From Eleusine coracana subsp. coracana (taxonomy: Eukaryota; Streptophyta; Magnoliopsida; Poales; Poaceae): a stretch of 64,000 nucleotides of DNA. The DNA lies in NCBI GenBank assembly GCA_032690845.1, contig CM064417.1, forward strand, positions 35,904,432 through 35,968,431. The letters run 5' to 3'. Every line of letters starts with the position of its first letter. Within the stretch, counting starts at the first letter, position 1. The notes below the pieces were generated by a model. The model was not told the DNA's origin. It saw nothing but the letters and a program-made list of their open reading frames with translations, and made no database searches. Positions 44,578 to 55,675 of this stretch are shown one piece after another. The translations under genes and the position numbers were made by a program.

Positions 44578-46350
44578 AATCTGACATTCTATGATGTTTT
44601 ATTTTTGTCACAAAACCTGAATTATACGTCACATATTGGATTCAGTAATGATTTAGTGACGAAAGATCTTTTGTCATAGAATGTGAGTAATAAAAAACAT
44701 TTCGTGACGATTTGCTTTGTTTTCATCATAATTTTTCTATGACAATATATCCTTCATCACTAATTTATTATATTTCTTTTTCATCATTATATAGTCACAA
44801 AACATCAAAAAATCGTTTTAACATAGTCCATGTTCCTCTGGGAGATTTAAATTTAAATCGTTTGAACTATATGTATCTCAAATAAAATTCAAAAATACAT
44901 AAAATTTAAATTTAGACTAATAAGTTTTAACATAGTCCATGTTTCTGAGAGAGATGAGAAAAACTAGTATTTACTATAGAAAAATCTTTAGTATTATAAA
45001 TATTTCAAAATAATTATAATAAATCAAAATTTAGTAAAAATATTCTGAAAATTGATATAGCACCATATTGTGGACCCATAAACTGGTTATAAATGTTTCA
45101 CATGATTTTGATAAAGTGATATTATACAGTGTTCACAAGTTGATATATCTCTCACATAGTCTCATACCTCATATATTGATTGCTAAAATTTAAACACACT
45201 TTGATATTAAAAATTTAAAAAAAAATCACCAAAAAATCTGGAGATGTGTGTTATCTTTGGAAAGCACAAGACCAAAAATATACTTCTAAATTAGATATAT
45301 TTTTGGAGATATAAAAAAGTAAAAAAAATTAGCTTTCATTTCTTTTTTTTATTACACAAAGACTATGAGGATTTTCGAACCCAAATTTTGTTTACACATG
45401 TAAGATTGCCTTAAGAAACTCGTGCAATTTTCATTGACTTGAAAAATATTTTTGATCCATGTAACAATATAAAATAAATTATAAATGAATTATATACTCT
45501 TTCTGGTACTAAATATGTATTCTGGGAGACACGATATACGTTTTCTTTTATTGAAAATGGAAACCAGAAAGCATATTTTAATAATACGTTTTCATTGCTA
45601 TTTGACTTATTGGGCTCAGCAATGGGCTTTTCACGGCCTGACAGAGGCCCGTGGTGGGTTGGCATGTTTTCTGGATTTTGGGAATTTTAATGGGTCGAGG
45701 TCACATAGGCCCAACCAGTTGACTGGGCTAAACAGGTTGTGCTGGTCGGTATTATTTCCTTTTCTTTTCTTTTGTTCTTTGTATGTTGATAAATGGGCCA
45801 AATCCAGCTAATATGTGATTTAAAATATTTTCTTCTAAACTTTGATATGACAATTCTATGGAAATGTGTACAAAATTTTTGGGATAAAAATTCATTTTTT
45901 CGTAGTTAATAATAATTTATTTATTTTCATTCAAAGAAAACTCATACATATTTATAAATTATTTAATTTCAATATACAAATAGTAAAAATTTGGCGATGA
46001 GTGGTAAATGAATCCCGTGTTACTTATGACATTAGTAGATTTGAATTATCCATATCAACCTTTTGGTTGGAGCATTTTTATTTACACCCAAGCAATTGTC
46101 TCTTAATGTTGAAAAAAATAGTGACGAAAGTTCAAAGCTATGACAATTTCTCATTCTCATAACATTGTGACAAATATAGTTCGTTACAATATGAAATGGG
46201 TCTTATTTATGACGATTTTCTAGTTTGTTTTAATGACGCACATATACTATTAGTCACTAAATTGATTCAGTCATCACAAACAGAGTATCCGAGTGACGTT
46301 TGATCAATTGTCACCATAAAATCGTCACAGAATTCATGCTTCTTGTAGTG
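44578..46350. mobile_element. CACTA-type DNA transposon, non-autonomous
   Basis: Starts CACTACAAGAAAT and ends TTCTTGTAGTG, the exact inverted ends of the CACTA (En/Spm) superfamily. Subterminal regions carry many short inverted copies of GTCAC/GTGAC and TGACGA-type motifs (about 44600-44780 and 46120-46330), as expected for transposase-binding arrays. At 1773 bp with no transposase frame it is non-autonomous. The 3-base flanks are CAT and TCA, which do not match, so the target duplication is unclear. Confidence 0.85.
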
Positions 46351-47039
46351 TCAAGAGGTATAGGAAAAACATTGGGGCCGACATTAATTTGAATTGGTGT
46401 AGTTTTTGGACCTTCCAGTAGATCTCACTCTTGCAAACCTCTCTTACAAACACATGCCTCAGGCCTTTCAAATGCAAAATTTTAAATTTTAGTTTATGGG
46501 TCGTTACTCATTAGGTTGTTGACCCTAAAATTGTATCAAATAAATTAAAATGATCAGGACGGTGTTGCCCCTACTTATTATATTATATGAAGGTATAAAT
46601 GAACAAAAATGTTCACAAAACAAGCTCGAAAACAATAGAATAAAACTAGCAAAATGTCCGTTCGTTGCTATGGGCTTTCAAAAAGTTTAATAAATATTCT
46701 TGAACAGATAATCAATGAGCTCCAACCAAAAAAAACTGTTTTCAAAATTAATTAAAAATTAATTTTTTAATTGAGTGGATTGTATATCCTACAATTTTGC
46801 AGTAATTCCACATTAGAATGGAGGCTTTACTACACAGTTTCCATCATATCAGAGTTACCTGCATCAAGTTTTAAATTAATTTCATTTTTTGCACGAGATG
46901 AAAAGAGAAAACAAAAAATTCTATCAAACATGCGACACAATTTCTTCATGTTTAATAATTAACTTGCCGTGGTTGCACTTAATAACGAAAACAAAGCAAT
47001 GCAGTGGAGCATTTTGGCATAGTGGAATCTTCCATACCA
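46351..47039. other. Intergenic, nothing recognised
   Basis: AT-rich, no convincing ORF, no transposon ends found. Confidence 0.5.
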
Positions 47040-47171
47040 CTATAACAGTATAGCATGCATCTGACCAGAGTAATAGCCCAGGGTGACCATGATCTCATCT
47101 ATGCCGGCAAGAAGGCATGAGTAGTCACCGGCCTTTTCATCAGTCATGGCTGTGCGTAGCTCGAAATCCAT
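47040..47171 (-). CDS. Possible small ORF or terminal exon, 43 codons
   Basis: Minus strand ATG at 47171 (MDFELRTAMTDEKAGDYSC...) to TAG at 47040-47042. The ATG context is CACCATGG-like (AACCATGG), which is strong for plants. Immediately upstream on the same strand is a good splice acceptor, TTTGATTTGCAG, ending at about 47180, and a donor AAG-GTACCT lies near 47256, so it could be the last exon of a two-exon transcript starting near 47.3 kb. The composition is protein-like (mixed, no low complexity). I do not recognise it. It may be a fragment of a captured or decayed gene. Low confidence. Confidence 0.3.
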   Translation of the reverse strand: MDFELRTAMTDEKAGDYSCLLAGIDEIMVTLGYYSGQMHAILL

Positions 47172-49368
47172 GGTTCCTACTGCAAATCAAACCAAATTGT
47201 TCCCTAAAATTAAAACAAAGACTAAGTGAAATAGAAGCAAATGTTTCCCAGGTACCTTATTAGATTCATGGCAATAATGCATGGACGCGACGGAGATGCT
47301 GGAGACACCCCATCCCTCCCATTGCTGCCCTCGATATGGATCCTGTTGTTTTCCAAGAGGAAGAAGTAATCTGGTCAGATCAGAGGCGGCTACTTGGAGC
47401 TACAAGATTTGGGCGCCCAAACCTACCTGGAGCATCGGCGTGGGGTAGTCGTCGGACCTCCTCTAGAAGTGGGGCACAGCTAGCGGGAGCGGCATGGGAT
47501 GTGGGGCCTCCGCCGCGATCACGGGCCCAGCCTCGACAGGCTCCACGATCTCCATGCTGGTGTGCGACGATGGACGCAATGACTGGAGCCTCTCGTGTCC
47601 TTCATTGCTTCGTAACACTGGCAGCATCAAAGTGAGCGGACAGTGTTCTTGTTTGTTGGTTCCATTATATTTGCCTCCGCAGCAACCGTGTCTCTTTGTT
47701 CTTCTTCAACGCCTGGGCATCAAAACCATGCCGTGAGGAAACCACGATCACACGTGATTAATCCAGCGTGGTTTCATGCGAACACTGCAATCGATTGGGG
47801 TTGTGCTTTGACAGTGACCTTCATGGTGCCCTCGACAACGGGCTCGCTTCGGACACGACGATGGCTGGATCATCCGCTTCCAGGTGACGGCAACTATATA
47901 AACAATGCTCCATGCATGACCCTAAGAACGAACGCACATTCAAATATATGTGACGTGAAAGATTAGCCATAATTGCTTGTCTTTAGGAATAGGACGATGG
48001 CGGCGACGCAGCATCCAACCAGGCCACTCCGGGGCAGATGAACAGTAGCTATAGGCCAGTTAGGGATTGCAGGACATGGTCGAGCTTGATGAATGACGAG
48101 GCAGACAAAGTAGTCGTCATGTTGCTCGAAACTGTTCTTGCGCAAAATTACGTCCAACACCACTTATTGGTTGCAATGAGGGCTTGATGACGGTGACTCT
48201 GTGTTCTTGAGAGCTGCTCTTTATGGACGGAAACTCACATATGAAGAGGAAGCTTACTAGAATCAAAGTAGACATCGGTGATGGCAATAAGGGAAGTCGT
48301 TCACCTTATTGCCCGTGTCACACCGGCGACGAGGGAGCTCGGTTGGCGATGGGTTTTCGCCCTTCTGTCTGGCGGTGCGAGGGAGCGATTGGCGGCAGGT
48401 GCACTCGATCTCAGGAAAGGGACAGATAGGAGAGGGGCAGACACATTAGCAAATGGTTATCGCCTTTCTTCCTAGAAGCATGAGGGAGCTATTTGTGGCA
48501 TGTGGACTTAAATTGGGAAAGGGATGAAGTCGTTGGGACTCGGGGCATTGTGCAGATTCTTTTTCTTCTGTGAACGAAGGAGTAGAGATTTACACGAGAA
48601 GGGGCAGGTGGCAGGATTGTACTTATTTGAGACTCTGTTAATTCACGGGAAGGGCAGAATTACATAGGACTCTGATAATTCACGGAAAGGGGCAGGGGGC
48701 AGAAAAACCTGGTGGAAGAGTCGACTGCACTAGAATTAATAGAAGTAGAGAAGAAAAGGGAGAACTAGAATAAAGTGGAAGCTATTCATTATTGCATTAT
48801 CGAGAAATATTTCTTTTATGCCCTATGAATAACTACGTTGAGGGAATACAATTTGCAGTTGCACCACCCAAAATATTGGACATGATTAGACACTATTAAA
48901 TAATTTACAGTTAATTATTTTTTTAGTGACAAACACGTGAGAATCAACAATGAGATATCTTACTTCACTTGGTCAGTCAAGATCTCTTGGTCCTGTTGTT
49001 TGACATGGATGCTCATAAGGGGAGAATACGCGTAACGACGTAAGGGCTTAGTATATGAACATTAATTGATTCAAATATAATTTAATTCGAAGTACCTATA
49101 TTCGCAAACTGTAATAAAATCAAAAGTCGAGGAACTAAAGATTCGTGAGCTGGAAAATTTTGGCAAATTAGCCGGTAAGCAGTACGTACGTATATGCGCG
49201 TTGCACGCATTGTCATGTCACCAGAATCTTACGATTATATATCTATATGAACAAATAATCCCCAGTATACACATTTCATCTCTCGTTTTCCTTTCCAATG
49301 CGGACACAAATTTCATCTCTTTATCCTGTACATCCATGTCGAGATGGACCATGCACATTTATCAGCGT
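47172..49368. other. Intergenic or decayed sequence
   Basis: GC-mixed with short overlapping frames on both strands (for example 47336-47635 and 48223-48429), none with a recognisable domain. Two similar phrases near 48600-48700 (GACTCTG(T/A)TAATTCACGG, GGGGCAGG) suggest a small local duplication. No gene is called. The last 200 bases are the 3' flank of the RTM2-like gene. Confidence 0.45.
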
Positions 49369-50175
49369 TCAGCGACGTCCGAAGGCCTGCGAAACGAAGA
49401 CGCCGAACGTGAAGGCGGCGACGGCCGTGGCGATCACCTCTTTCTTCTGGCCGATGGTCTCCGCCCACTTGAGCCCCTCCGCCGCCGTGCGCTCCTTCCA
49501 CTGCCCTCCCGTCCTCTCCGCCGCGGCCCTCGCCTCCGCCACCTTCGCCCGCGCGGCCTCGATCCGGCGCGCCGCCTCGCGCGCGACGTACGCCCTGTGG
49601 TCGGCGCTGGTGGCCTTCTCCTCCTGATCATCCCGACGAGCCCCGTTCGCCTCCTTCTCGCTCGGCGCCGCCGCCTCGGCCTTGCGCTTGTCCTTTTCCT
49701 CCTCGCCTTTGCCTCTCGTCGTCAAGCTCGCCTTCTCAGCTTCGACCCTCCGGTCCGTCTCCTTCGCCTCAGCATGCGCAACCTTGGGCGCCAGCGTCTT
49801 GTCTTCCTGGAGATGTTTTGGCTCGCCAACGGCTGCTTCCTTCTCCTTGGTGTGAGTCGGCGCGACGGCGTCGGGCTGTTGCTGCTTGGGCACGGTGAGC
49901 GTGAGCACGGCGCCGTCGAATCGGCCGGTTATGCCGTCGAGGTTGGCCGTGTTGGGCAGCTGGAACGCCTTGTGGAGCCGCGGCGCGCGGCCCTGCTGGC
50001 TGATGACGGTCAGCCGGCCGGCGGCGTCCACGTGGACCCGGAAGTCCTCCTTGTTGAACCCCGCGAGATCGAGGCGCAGGAGGTAGCTGCCGCCGTCGTC
50101 GAGCCACTCGTATACAGGGTCGAACTCGCCATCGCGTGGCTGCTCCGCCGCTGGAGCTTGTCTGCCGTTCGCCAT
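49369..50175 (-). CDS. RTM2-like protein: alpha-crystallin (HSP20) domain with C-terminal membrane anchor
   Basis: Single-exon gene of 268 residues, minus strand, stop TGA at 49369-49371. I chose the ATG at 50175 (MANGRQAPAA) because its context GCCATCATGGCG is strong and the alpha-crystallin domain follows at the usual distance; an in-frame start at 50223 would add 16 basic residues. Residues 20-97 form the domain (PVYEWLDDGGSYLLRLDLAG, FNKEDFRVHVD, GRLTV, AFQLPNTAN, VLTLTVPK). The classical C-terminal I-x-I motif is absent. Residues about 105-225 are Lys/Glu/Ala-rich, probably helical. Residues about 245-265 (EVIATAVAAFTFGVFVSQAFG) are a tail-anchor-like membrane segment. This layout matches plant RESTRICTED TEV MOVEMENT 2-like proteins. 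Arabidopsis RTM2 restricts long-distance potyvirus movement in phloem, but most family members are uncharacterised, so that role is not implied here. Confidence 0.88.
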   Translation of the reverse strand: MANGRQAPAAEQPRDGEFDPVYEWLDDGGSYLLRLDLAGFNKEDFRVHVDAAGRLTVISQQGRAPRLHKAFQLPNTANLDGITGRFDGAVLTLTVPKQQQPDAVAPTHTKEKEAAVGEPKHLQEDKTLAPKVAHAEAKETDRRVEAEKASLTTRGKGEEEKDKRKAEAAAPSEKEANGARRDDQEEKATSADHRAYVAREAARRIEAARAKVAEARAAAERTGGQWKERTAAEGLKWAETIGQKKEVIATAVAAFTFGVFVSQAFGRR

Positions 50176-50316
50176 GATGGCCGGTCGGCGTCGCGCGGTT
50201 GCTCCGCGGGAACGATTATGCACGCACGTTGATGGTGTTGAATGTTGATCGAGCTCGCTGTGCCTGCTCCGTGGCCGTTATTAGGCGATGGCTCATCGTT
50301 CTGCCCTTAACTCCTC

Positions 50317-50324
50317 ATATACAT
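50317..50324 (-). promoter_or_regulatory. Candidate TATA box of the RTM2-like gene
   Basis: Minus strand GTATATGA within GCATGTATATGAGG, about 140 bases upstream of the chosen ATG. The next hAT-type MITE starts 317 bases further upstream. Weak by sequence alone. Confidence 0.35.
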
Positions 50325-50399
50325 GCAGTTAGCGGAGCGAGCAGGGTTCAGGCTGAGGCGCTTACGCATTCCAAGCTTTTCTTGAGGGCAAGAAAATAA

Positions 50400-50640
50400 T
50401 GTTCTTTCTTAGGAACGATGACGAAGATAAGAAATGTTTTGGCGTGAAGGATAGGGATCTCCCTCTCGACGGATCGACGCGTTTCGGTTCAAGTTGCCTT
50501 TCGGCGCGCGGCACGGCACCTTGGGCTACCTGCTACACTACGCTTTCATAGCACGGACACGAAAGCGCGGTGCAAATATGTGATGCTCAGGGCTTGCCGT
50601 ATGTCAAGCTTCGACAGGGCATATTTACCGATATCCAGAT
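50400..50640. other. Promoter-side intergenic sequence
   Basis: Upstream of the RTM2-like gene. No ORF or transposon end recognised. Ends with the 8-bp target duplication ATCCAGAT (50633-50640) of the MITE that follows. Confidence 0.4.
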
Positions 50641-50845
50641 CAAAGGGTTTAAAACCGCAACAGTGCCAGTTTTTTTTTCTCGCAAAAAACAGTTTGTAAA
50701 CCCGGAAAATCGATCGAAAACTGTTTTTGCTACAGTACACAAACTCGATTTTTATGATAAACCGGATGTCTGATAAAACTGGACCGGATCGGTTTTGTTA
50801 AAAACTATAAAAACCATTCGGTTTTTAACGGTTTTTAAATCCTTG
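50641..50845. mobile_element. hAT-type MITE, 205 bp
   Basis: Left end CAAAGGGTTTAAAACCG; right end in reverse complement CAAGGATTTAAAAACCG. Exact 8-bp target duplications ATCCAGAT at 50633-50640 and 50846-50853. No coding capacity. It belongs to the AACCGG-rich MITE group found again at 51984 and 52590. Confidence 0.88.
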
Positions 50846-50853
50846 ATCCAGAT

Positions 50854-51233
50854 AGCGAAGAGGAAAAAGAGTAGCCGGTTGATGTCAGATGTTATGACAG
50901 TGGATAAAATTAAACAGTGGGCCATTTGGTGACGGACCAGATTAAGGCAGAGGAACCTTTACGACTCATACTATATGGGACATCAGAAAAAAAAAAGTCC
51001 CACGAAAAAGGTAACCACAATACCAGCTCTTCTAGAAGCGAGCGATAGAAAAATTTACTAAGTTACCAATCACAGTTTCTGATTCCTATTCATTAGCAAG
51101 TGAACACTGAATGACTGACCTGGCAAGCGTACTTGGAACTGGAATAGAGTATGCAGGAACCAGGTTTCATACCAAATTGCTTTACATTTAGTTCTTAAAT
51201 CTAGGACCTAACAATTCATTTCACTTTCATCTA
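50854..51233. other. Intergenic, nothing recognised
   Basis: No ORF, no repeat ends seen. The TA at 51232-51233 is the target duplication of the Stowaway element. Confidence 0.45.
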
Positions 51234-51490
51234 CTCCATCCATTTCAGAATATAACTAGTTCTGAGTTTGTAGTAAGTCAAACTTTTAAACTTTGACCAT
51301 TCATAATAAAAAAAATCTATAAAAATGAATTACGTAAAAATTATATATTATGATAGTATGATTCATGAGCAATCTAGTGGTAGTGTCTTTATATTGATAA
51401 TCTTTATAAAATTTTCACTATGGATAGTCAAAGTTAAAAAAAAATAACTTAGAACAAACTCAAAACTAGCTATATTCTGAGACGGGGGAG
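51234..51490. mobile_element. Stowaway MITE (Tc1/mariner), 257 bp
   Basis: Starts CTCCATCCATTTCAGAATAT and ends, in reverse complement, CTCCCCCGTCTCAGAATATA. It is flanked by TA on both sides (51232-51233 and 51491-51492). These are the standard Stowaway termini and TA target duplication of grass genomes. Confidence 0.92.
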
Positions 51491-51557
51491 TAGTACCTAT
51501 TAGAGCTTGGAAACAGAATAAATGAGCAATATTAGAATATTAGGGTATGCGAATTGA

Positions 51558-51842
51558 TAAACCTGTAAACAGTGTGGGTTGATAAAACAAACTGCAAGGA
51601 GCTACAATGTGAACTGAAGTGAGCCCAAAATATTCGCCATCATATTTGACAAGATTCAACAATATGTCCCAATCACCAGATATTATTGACAGGGGGTGCT
51701 GAGGATTAAAATACAAGAACAATCCTAATATTTGCCTAGGGAACAGGTCGTGGAGAATAAAATAGAAGTTGAGACCAAAAAATGATGCAATAAAAGTAAC
51801 TCCTGGGCATATTTTTCCATGTTATTCCAATCCATCGGATGG
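51558..51842. repeat. Segment repeated at the right window edge
   Basis: Direct repeat of 63719-64000. Shared phrases in order include CATCATATT(T)GACAAGA, CAATCACCAGA(T/A)ATTATT, AATCCTAATATTTGCCTAGG and TTTTTCCATGTTATTCCAAT. Divergence is visible throughout. The right copy runs off the window, so the repeat may be longer. A short minus-strand frame (51725-51940) covers part of it, but I do not recognise the product. Confidence 0.8.
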
Positions 51843-51983
51843 GAAAAGAAAATCCTAGATCTCAAATACTTTTCAGTGCTTGAGCACCAAGGACAAACCA
51901 ACCTTCGTGCTCTTCTCGATTGCTTTAGTGTCGACCTCACCAGAGAGAGTTATGAACGACTTGGGGCGTCATTGGTGCTGGAC

Positions 51984-52411
51984 CAAGGTTCACATAACCG
52001 ATCGGGCCGGTATAACCGGCCGAGCTCGGTTCACCGGTTAACCGGTATAATCGGCCGGTTAGTCGAACAAAAGGTGTTTTGGTTGGCGCACGGTTGGCGG
52101 CCGGTTAACCGATGGTTACACCGGTTAACAGGCCGGTTATTCTGGTTAACCGGTCGGTTAGATCAGTTTTAGTGATATATTTTGAATATATATTTTTAAA
52201 TTCAAAAATATCGGTTTTTGAGCAGTTTTATCGGCTAACCGGTTAGTTATTATGGTTAATCGGTCGGTTACATCGGTTTCGTCCGATTTAAATTTTTTTG
52301 AATTTTAAAAAATTTAAATTATAACCAGGAGTCAACCGGCTGACCGGGGTAACCGACCCGGACTGGTTGACCGGGTGAACCGGCCAGTTAGCCCCGGTTA
52401 TTTCAACCCTG
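51984..52411. mobile_element. hAT-type MITE, 428 bp (AACCGG-rich)
   Basis: Left end CAAGGTTCACATAACCG; right end in reverse complement CAGGGTTGAAATAACCG. Exact 8-bp target duplications TGCTGGAC at 51976-51983 and 52412-52419. The body is dense in GGTTAACCGG-like words on both strands. No ORF of its own. Confidence 0.9.
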
Positions 52412-52589
52412 TGCTGGACAAGCCACTGGCCATGCAATAGTTGTTGAAGCGTGCCTTTACAGTGGTAAATGGAACGAATGAGTGCTGAGACCAAAGATAA
52501 GTGTGCTCTCATTCCTTGAGAAACTGAGTGAGTGACGAGGTGAGCCACGCGAGCGTCGGGCAACGACATTAGGCGAGCTACGAGGGAGC

Positions 52590-52975
52590 CAAGGTTCACA
52601 TAACCGACTCGGCCGGTATAACCGATCGAGCCCGATTCACCGGTTAATCGGTCAAAAGTCGTTTTGATTAACGCACAGTCGGCGGCCGGTGAACCGGTCA
52701 GTTGTTCCAGTTAACCCGTCAGTTAGATCGGTTTTAGTGATATATTTTGAATATATATTTTTAAATTAAAAAATATCAGTATTTGTGCGGTTTCACCGGT
52801 TAACCAGCTTGTTCTTCCGGTTAACCGGTCAGTTATATCGCTTTCGTCTGATTCAATTTTTCTGAATTTTAAAAAAAATTAAATTATAACCAGAGGTTAA
52901 CCGACCGATCGAGGTAACCGTTCTGGACCGGTTCTCTGGTTAACCGGCTGGTTAACCCCGGTTATTTCAACCATG
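52590..52975. mobile_element. hAT-type MITE, 386 bp (AACCGG-rich), second copy
   Basis: Same family and orientation as 51984-52411: left end CAAGGTTCACATAACCG, right end in reverse complement CATGGTTGAAATAACCG. Exact 8-bp target duplications GAGGGAGC at 52582-52589 and 52976-52983. Confidence 0.9.
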
Positions 52976-53099
52976 GAGGGAGCTACGCTGGGGAATGGAT
53001 GGGGCCTGCACATGGCACTTGATTAAGGGCCTGAATTTGAATTATTTTTATAAATTTATAAAACATATTTGTATCAGGTCTTTTTCGATGTATTAATGT

Positions 53100-53440
53100 T
53101 AGGGTTAACAAAATTGTGGTTAATCCGGTTACACCGGTCCATGCCGATTATACCGGTTGGCTGGTTAATCAAAGATTCTCATTTTAAAATTTTAAAATTT
53201 TTAAAAAGTTATATTTAACAAAACTAGGAAAATAGGTTTGTTAACCGATATAACCAGCTGATTAACCAATATAATTAATAAAATTCATATTTCAACATTG
53301 AATTTAAAAATCAGTCAACAAAATTGGTTAAATAAGACGGTTTGAACTGTCTATTTCTAAAAATAAATTTTGCCCAGTTACTGTCCGGTTTTACTGATTT
53401 TCGGTTAACCGGTGAACTGGGTCTACTGATTTTACCTACT
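53100..53440. repeat. Diverged or broken relative of the AACCGG-rich MITEs
   Basis: Begins AGGGTTAACAAAATTGTGG and is rich in GGTTAA, CCGGTT and ATAACC words like the two elements to its left. I could not find a matching right end or target duplication. Confidence 0.45.
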
Positions 53441-53803
53441 CTCCAATAATGGGTGTTGCACACTGTTCGCAAAAATTGGTGCTACAGCCCTGCAATTGAA
53501 TCTGACATGGTCTGAGTCAAGGCTACAGATATGCTCCCGGCCCATAATCCTTCACTGAGCACTGAAGCGACCCCTAATCCTTCACTGAGCACCGCCCGCG
53601 CCGGTGCCGCCCTCCCCATGAGTGTGACTGGGGCCTGAGGCGACGACGCGGCTCTGAATCTGCGGCCTATATCAACAAAGTAGTATTGACCTAGATTTCT
53701 ATGGGTCCTAAATAAATTACAGAGGAGCATAGCATCGTCAGGCTGTCCGCACCCGGCAGCGCTATGTCGTCCTCTAGTGCCACTTTACCGTCAAATGCTC
53801 TGC
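53441..53803. other. Intergenic
   Basis: No supported gene. A short GC-rich minus-strand frame (53482-53730) has an internal repeat (SEGLGVASVLSEGLWAGS) and no domain. Confidence 0.4.
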
Positions 53804-53808
53804 ACCGG

Positions 53809-55467
53809 TAAAAGGACCGAAGGCCTACCGAGAGGAGGGGGATGAATCGGTAGCCGACCATGAATCTAAATAGTTCAATTTCACAGCACTAGAACCTGAT
53901 AAGCGTTACAACCTAAACAGTTCTAGTAGGTCAAGGCCCTATGCATGCTAGTGTTCATGATGCAAAACAAAACGCGGAAGCTAAACACACTAGTCTATGC
54001 AAGCCACAAGTCACCCTATCAACTAGAGCACATAAATACAGAATAGTAAAGAGGGGGTCAAGGAATGCTCATGATTTTTTTCCGAGGTCTCGGAAGGATG
54101 ACGCCTTCCCCTACTCCTCGTTGGACCATTTTTGCCGGAGTCCCGGTCCCTCCCGCCATCAAGTGGAGTTCTCGCACACGAGCCCGCAATCACTCTCGGA
54201 GTGAAGACACGGTGTGCATCACCGCTGCCACCAAGGCACAAGCTCGCCTCCCTCGAGAACTTGCCGGACTCCCGGAGCCGACACGGGCGCTCACTAGCGA
54301 TGCCCCTTTCACCGGCGGGCTCAAACCGTGTACAAACGTGTGATTGCCTTTACAACCAATCATGATAGGCTCGATCACCGACACCTAACCGGTTTAGGTC
54401 TCACCATAGACCAAGAGTAACAACCTAGATCACACCCTCAAGGACACTCTAACGTTAGATGTGCAAGATCGCTCCTTATTACTCTCACAAGCACTCTCAA
54501 GATATCCAATATTCTCTCCTAGTGCTCTCCTCTTTTTCTCTTAGACTTTACCAAATGCTCTCAGGTATTCCACTGGCCAAGAGAGGTCTCCAAGGCCCCA
54601 GCAATGAAGTTATATAGGCTTCCAACCTCAAACTAGTCGTTGCTCCATGAAATCAGCTTTCTGGGCCTACTAACCGGACTGTCCGGTCACTGCCTGACCG
54701 GACCGTCCGGTCACTGCAGACTTTGGCTCCAACGGCTCTGCCCACTATTGATCTCCTGCTGACCGGACTGTTCGGTCAGCTGACCGGACCGTCCGGTCCG
54801 TCTCTCTCTAGTCCAGAAATATTTCAAACTCAGCTTCCTCTCTGCCCTACGCAACTCATACTGACCGGACCGTCCGGTCACTATGAATCCTGGCACAAAC
54901 AGACTCATCGCTACTCGCTGTAAGTTCTAGACATCTTCACCTAGTGACCGTACAGTCCGATCACCATTGACCCCTCTGTCCGGTGACTATGTCTAGAAGC
55001 TGAAACTTGTTGTCTTCGCTTGACTTCATTTTTCGGCTTCTCCGAATAGCTCCTTGGCTTCTCCACTGTCATCTAGTGCCTATGATTTCACCGAGCAATC
55101 TTGCACATCACCGAATAGATATGACCTATGAGAATTACCTAGACCCCCTTTATAGTCCGGTTTTTTCCTACGGACTCAAAGTCCTAACAACTAGACAAGT
55201 GTTCCCAACACTTGATCCACAGCTTGTCCTCAGTTTTGATCCATGTCAATCAACCCTTGGACTCCATCAAGCTCACAGGCCTCCATGCTTGTAGTCATTA
55301 TCATCAATCGCCAAGGCAACCATCATCCATATGATTTATAGTAGAGTTTAGAGATGATTCCTACATAAATAACACTCGTATAGATATTAGCCAACAATTT
55401 CATAGTTGTCATCTATCACCAAAATATTCATATCTTGAGGATCCCATCAATGGTCATGAAGCTTACA
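53809..55467 (-). mobile_element. Solo LTR of the copia family
   Basis: Reverse complement starts TGTAAGCTTCATGACCATTG (compare TGTAAGGATCATGACCATTG at 37258). The left edge reads TAAAAGGACCG where TGAAAGG is expected, a TG to TA change. Exact 5-bp target duplications ACCGG lie at 53804-53808 and 55468-55472, with no internal region, so it is a solo LTR left by recombination between LTRs. It has the TATA box (TATATAA on the minus strand, 54610-54616) and five 17-bp palindromes upstream of it: 54672-54688, 54696-54712, 54761-54777, 54782-54798 and 54863-54879, the second, fourth and fifth perfect. Short frames on both strands are shadows. Confidence 0.92.
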
Positions 55468-55472
55468 ACCGG

Positions 55473-55675
55473 TTTCGGTAAAAGCAACGCTAAAGTAAAG
55501 TACCAGAAACGGACCCGCTATTCCTAGCGGCATAGAGGAGAAATGATGTGTCCTTTCCGACCCCACCACACCAGCTATTGTTCTCCATGCCACCGCTGCT
55601 AGTAGATGATTAAATAAAATATTAGATAGTTTGATATAGAGGATGGATATAGAGTATGAATGAGTCCGGAAAAAC
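55473..55675 (+). other. 5' flank of the F-box gene
   Basis: AT-rich upstream sequence between the solo LTR and the TATA box of the F-box gene. No ORF. Confidence 0.4.

Noticed and set aside
49201..50232. 343-codon plus-strand frame
   Set aside because: It is the shadow of the RTM2-like gene on the opposite strand, Arg/Leu-rich as expected from GC-rich antisense. The minus strand carries the recognisable domain.
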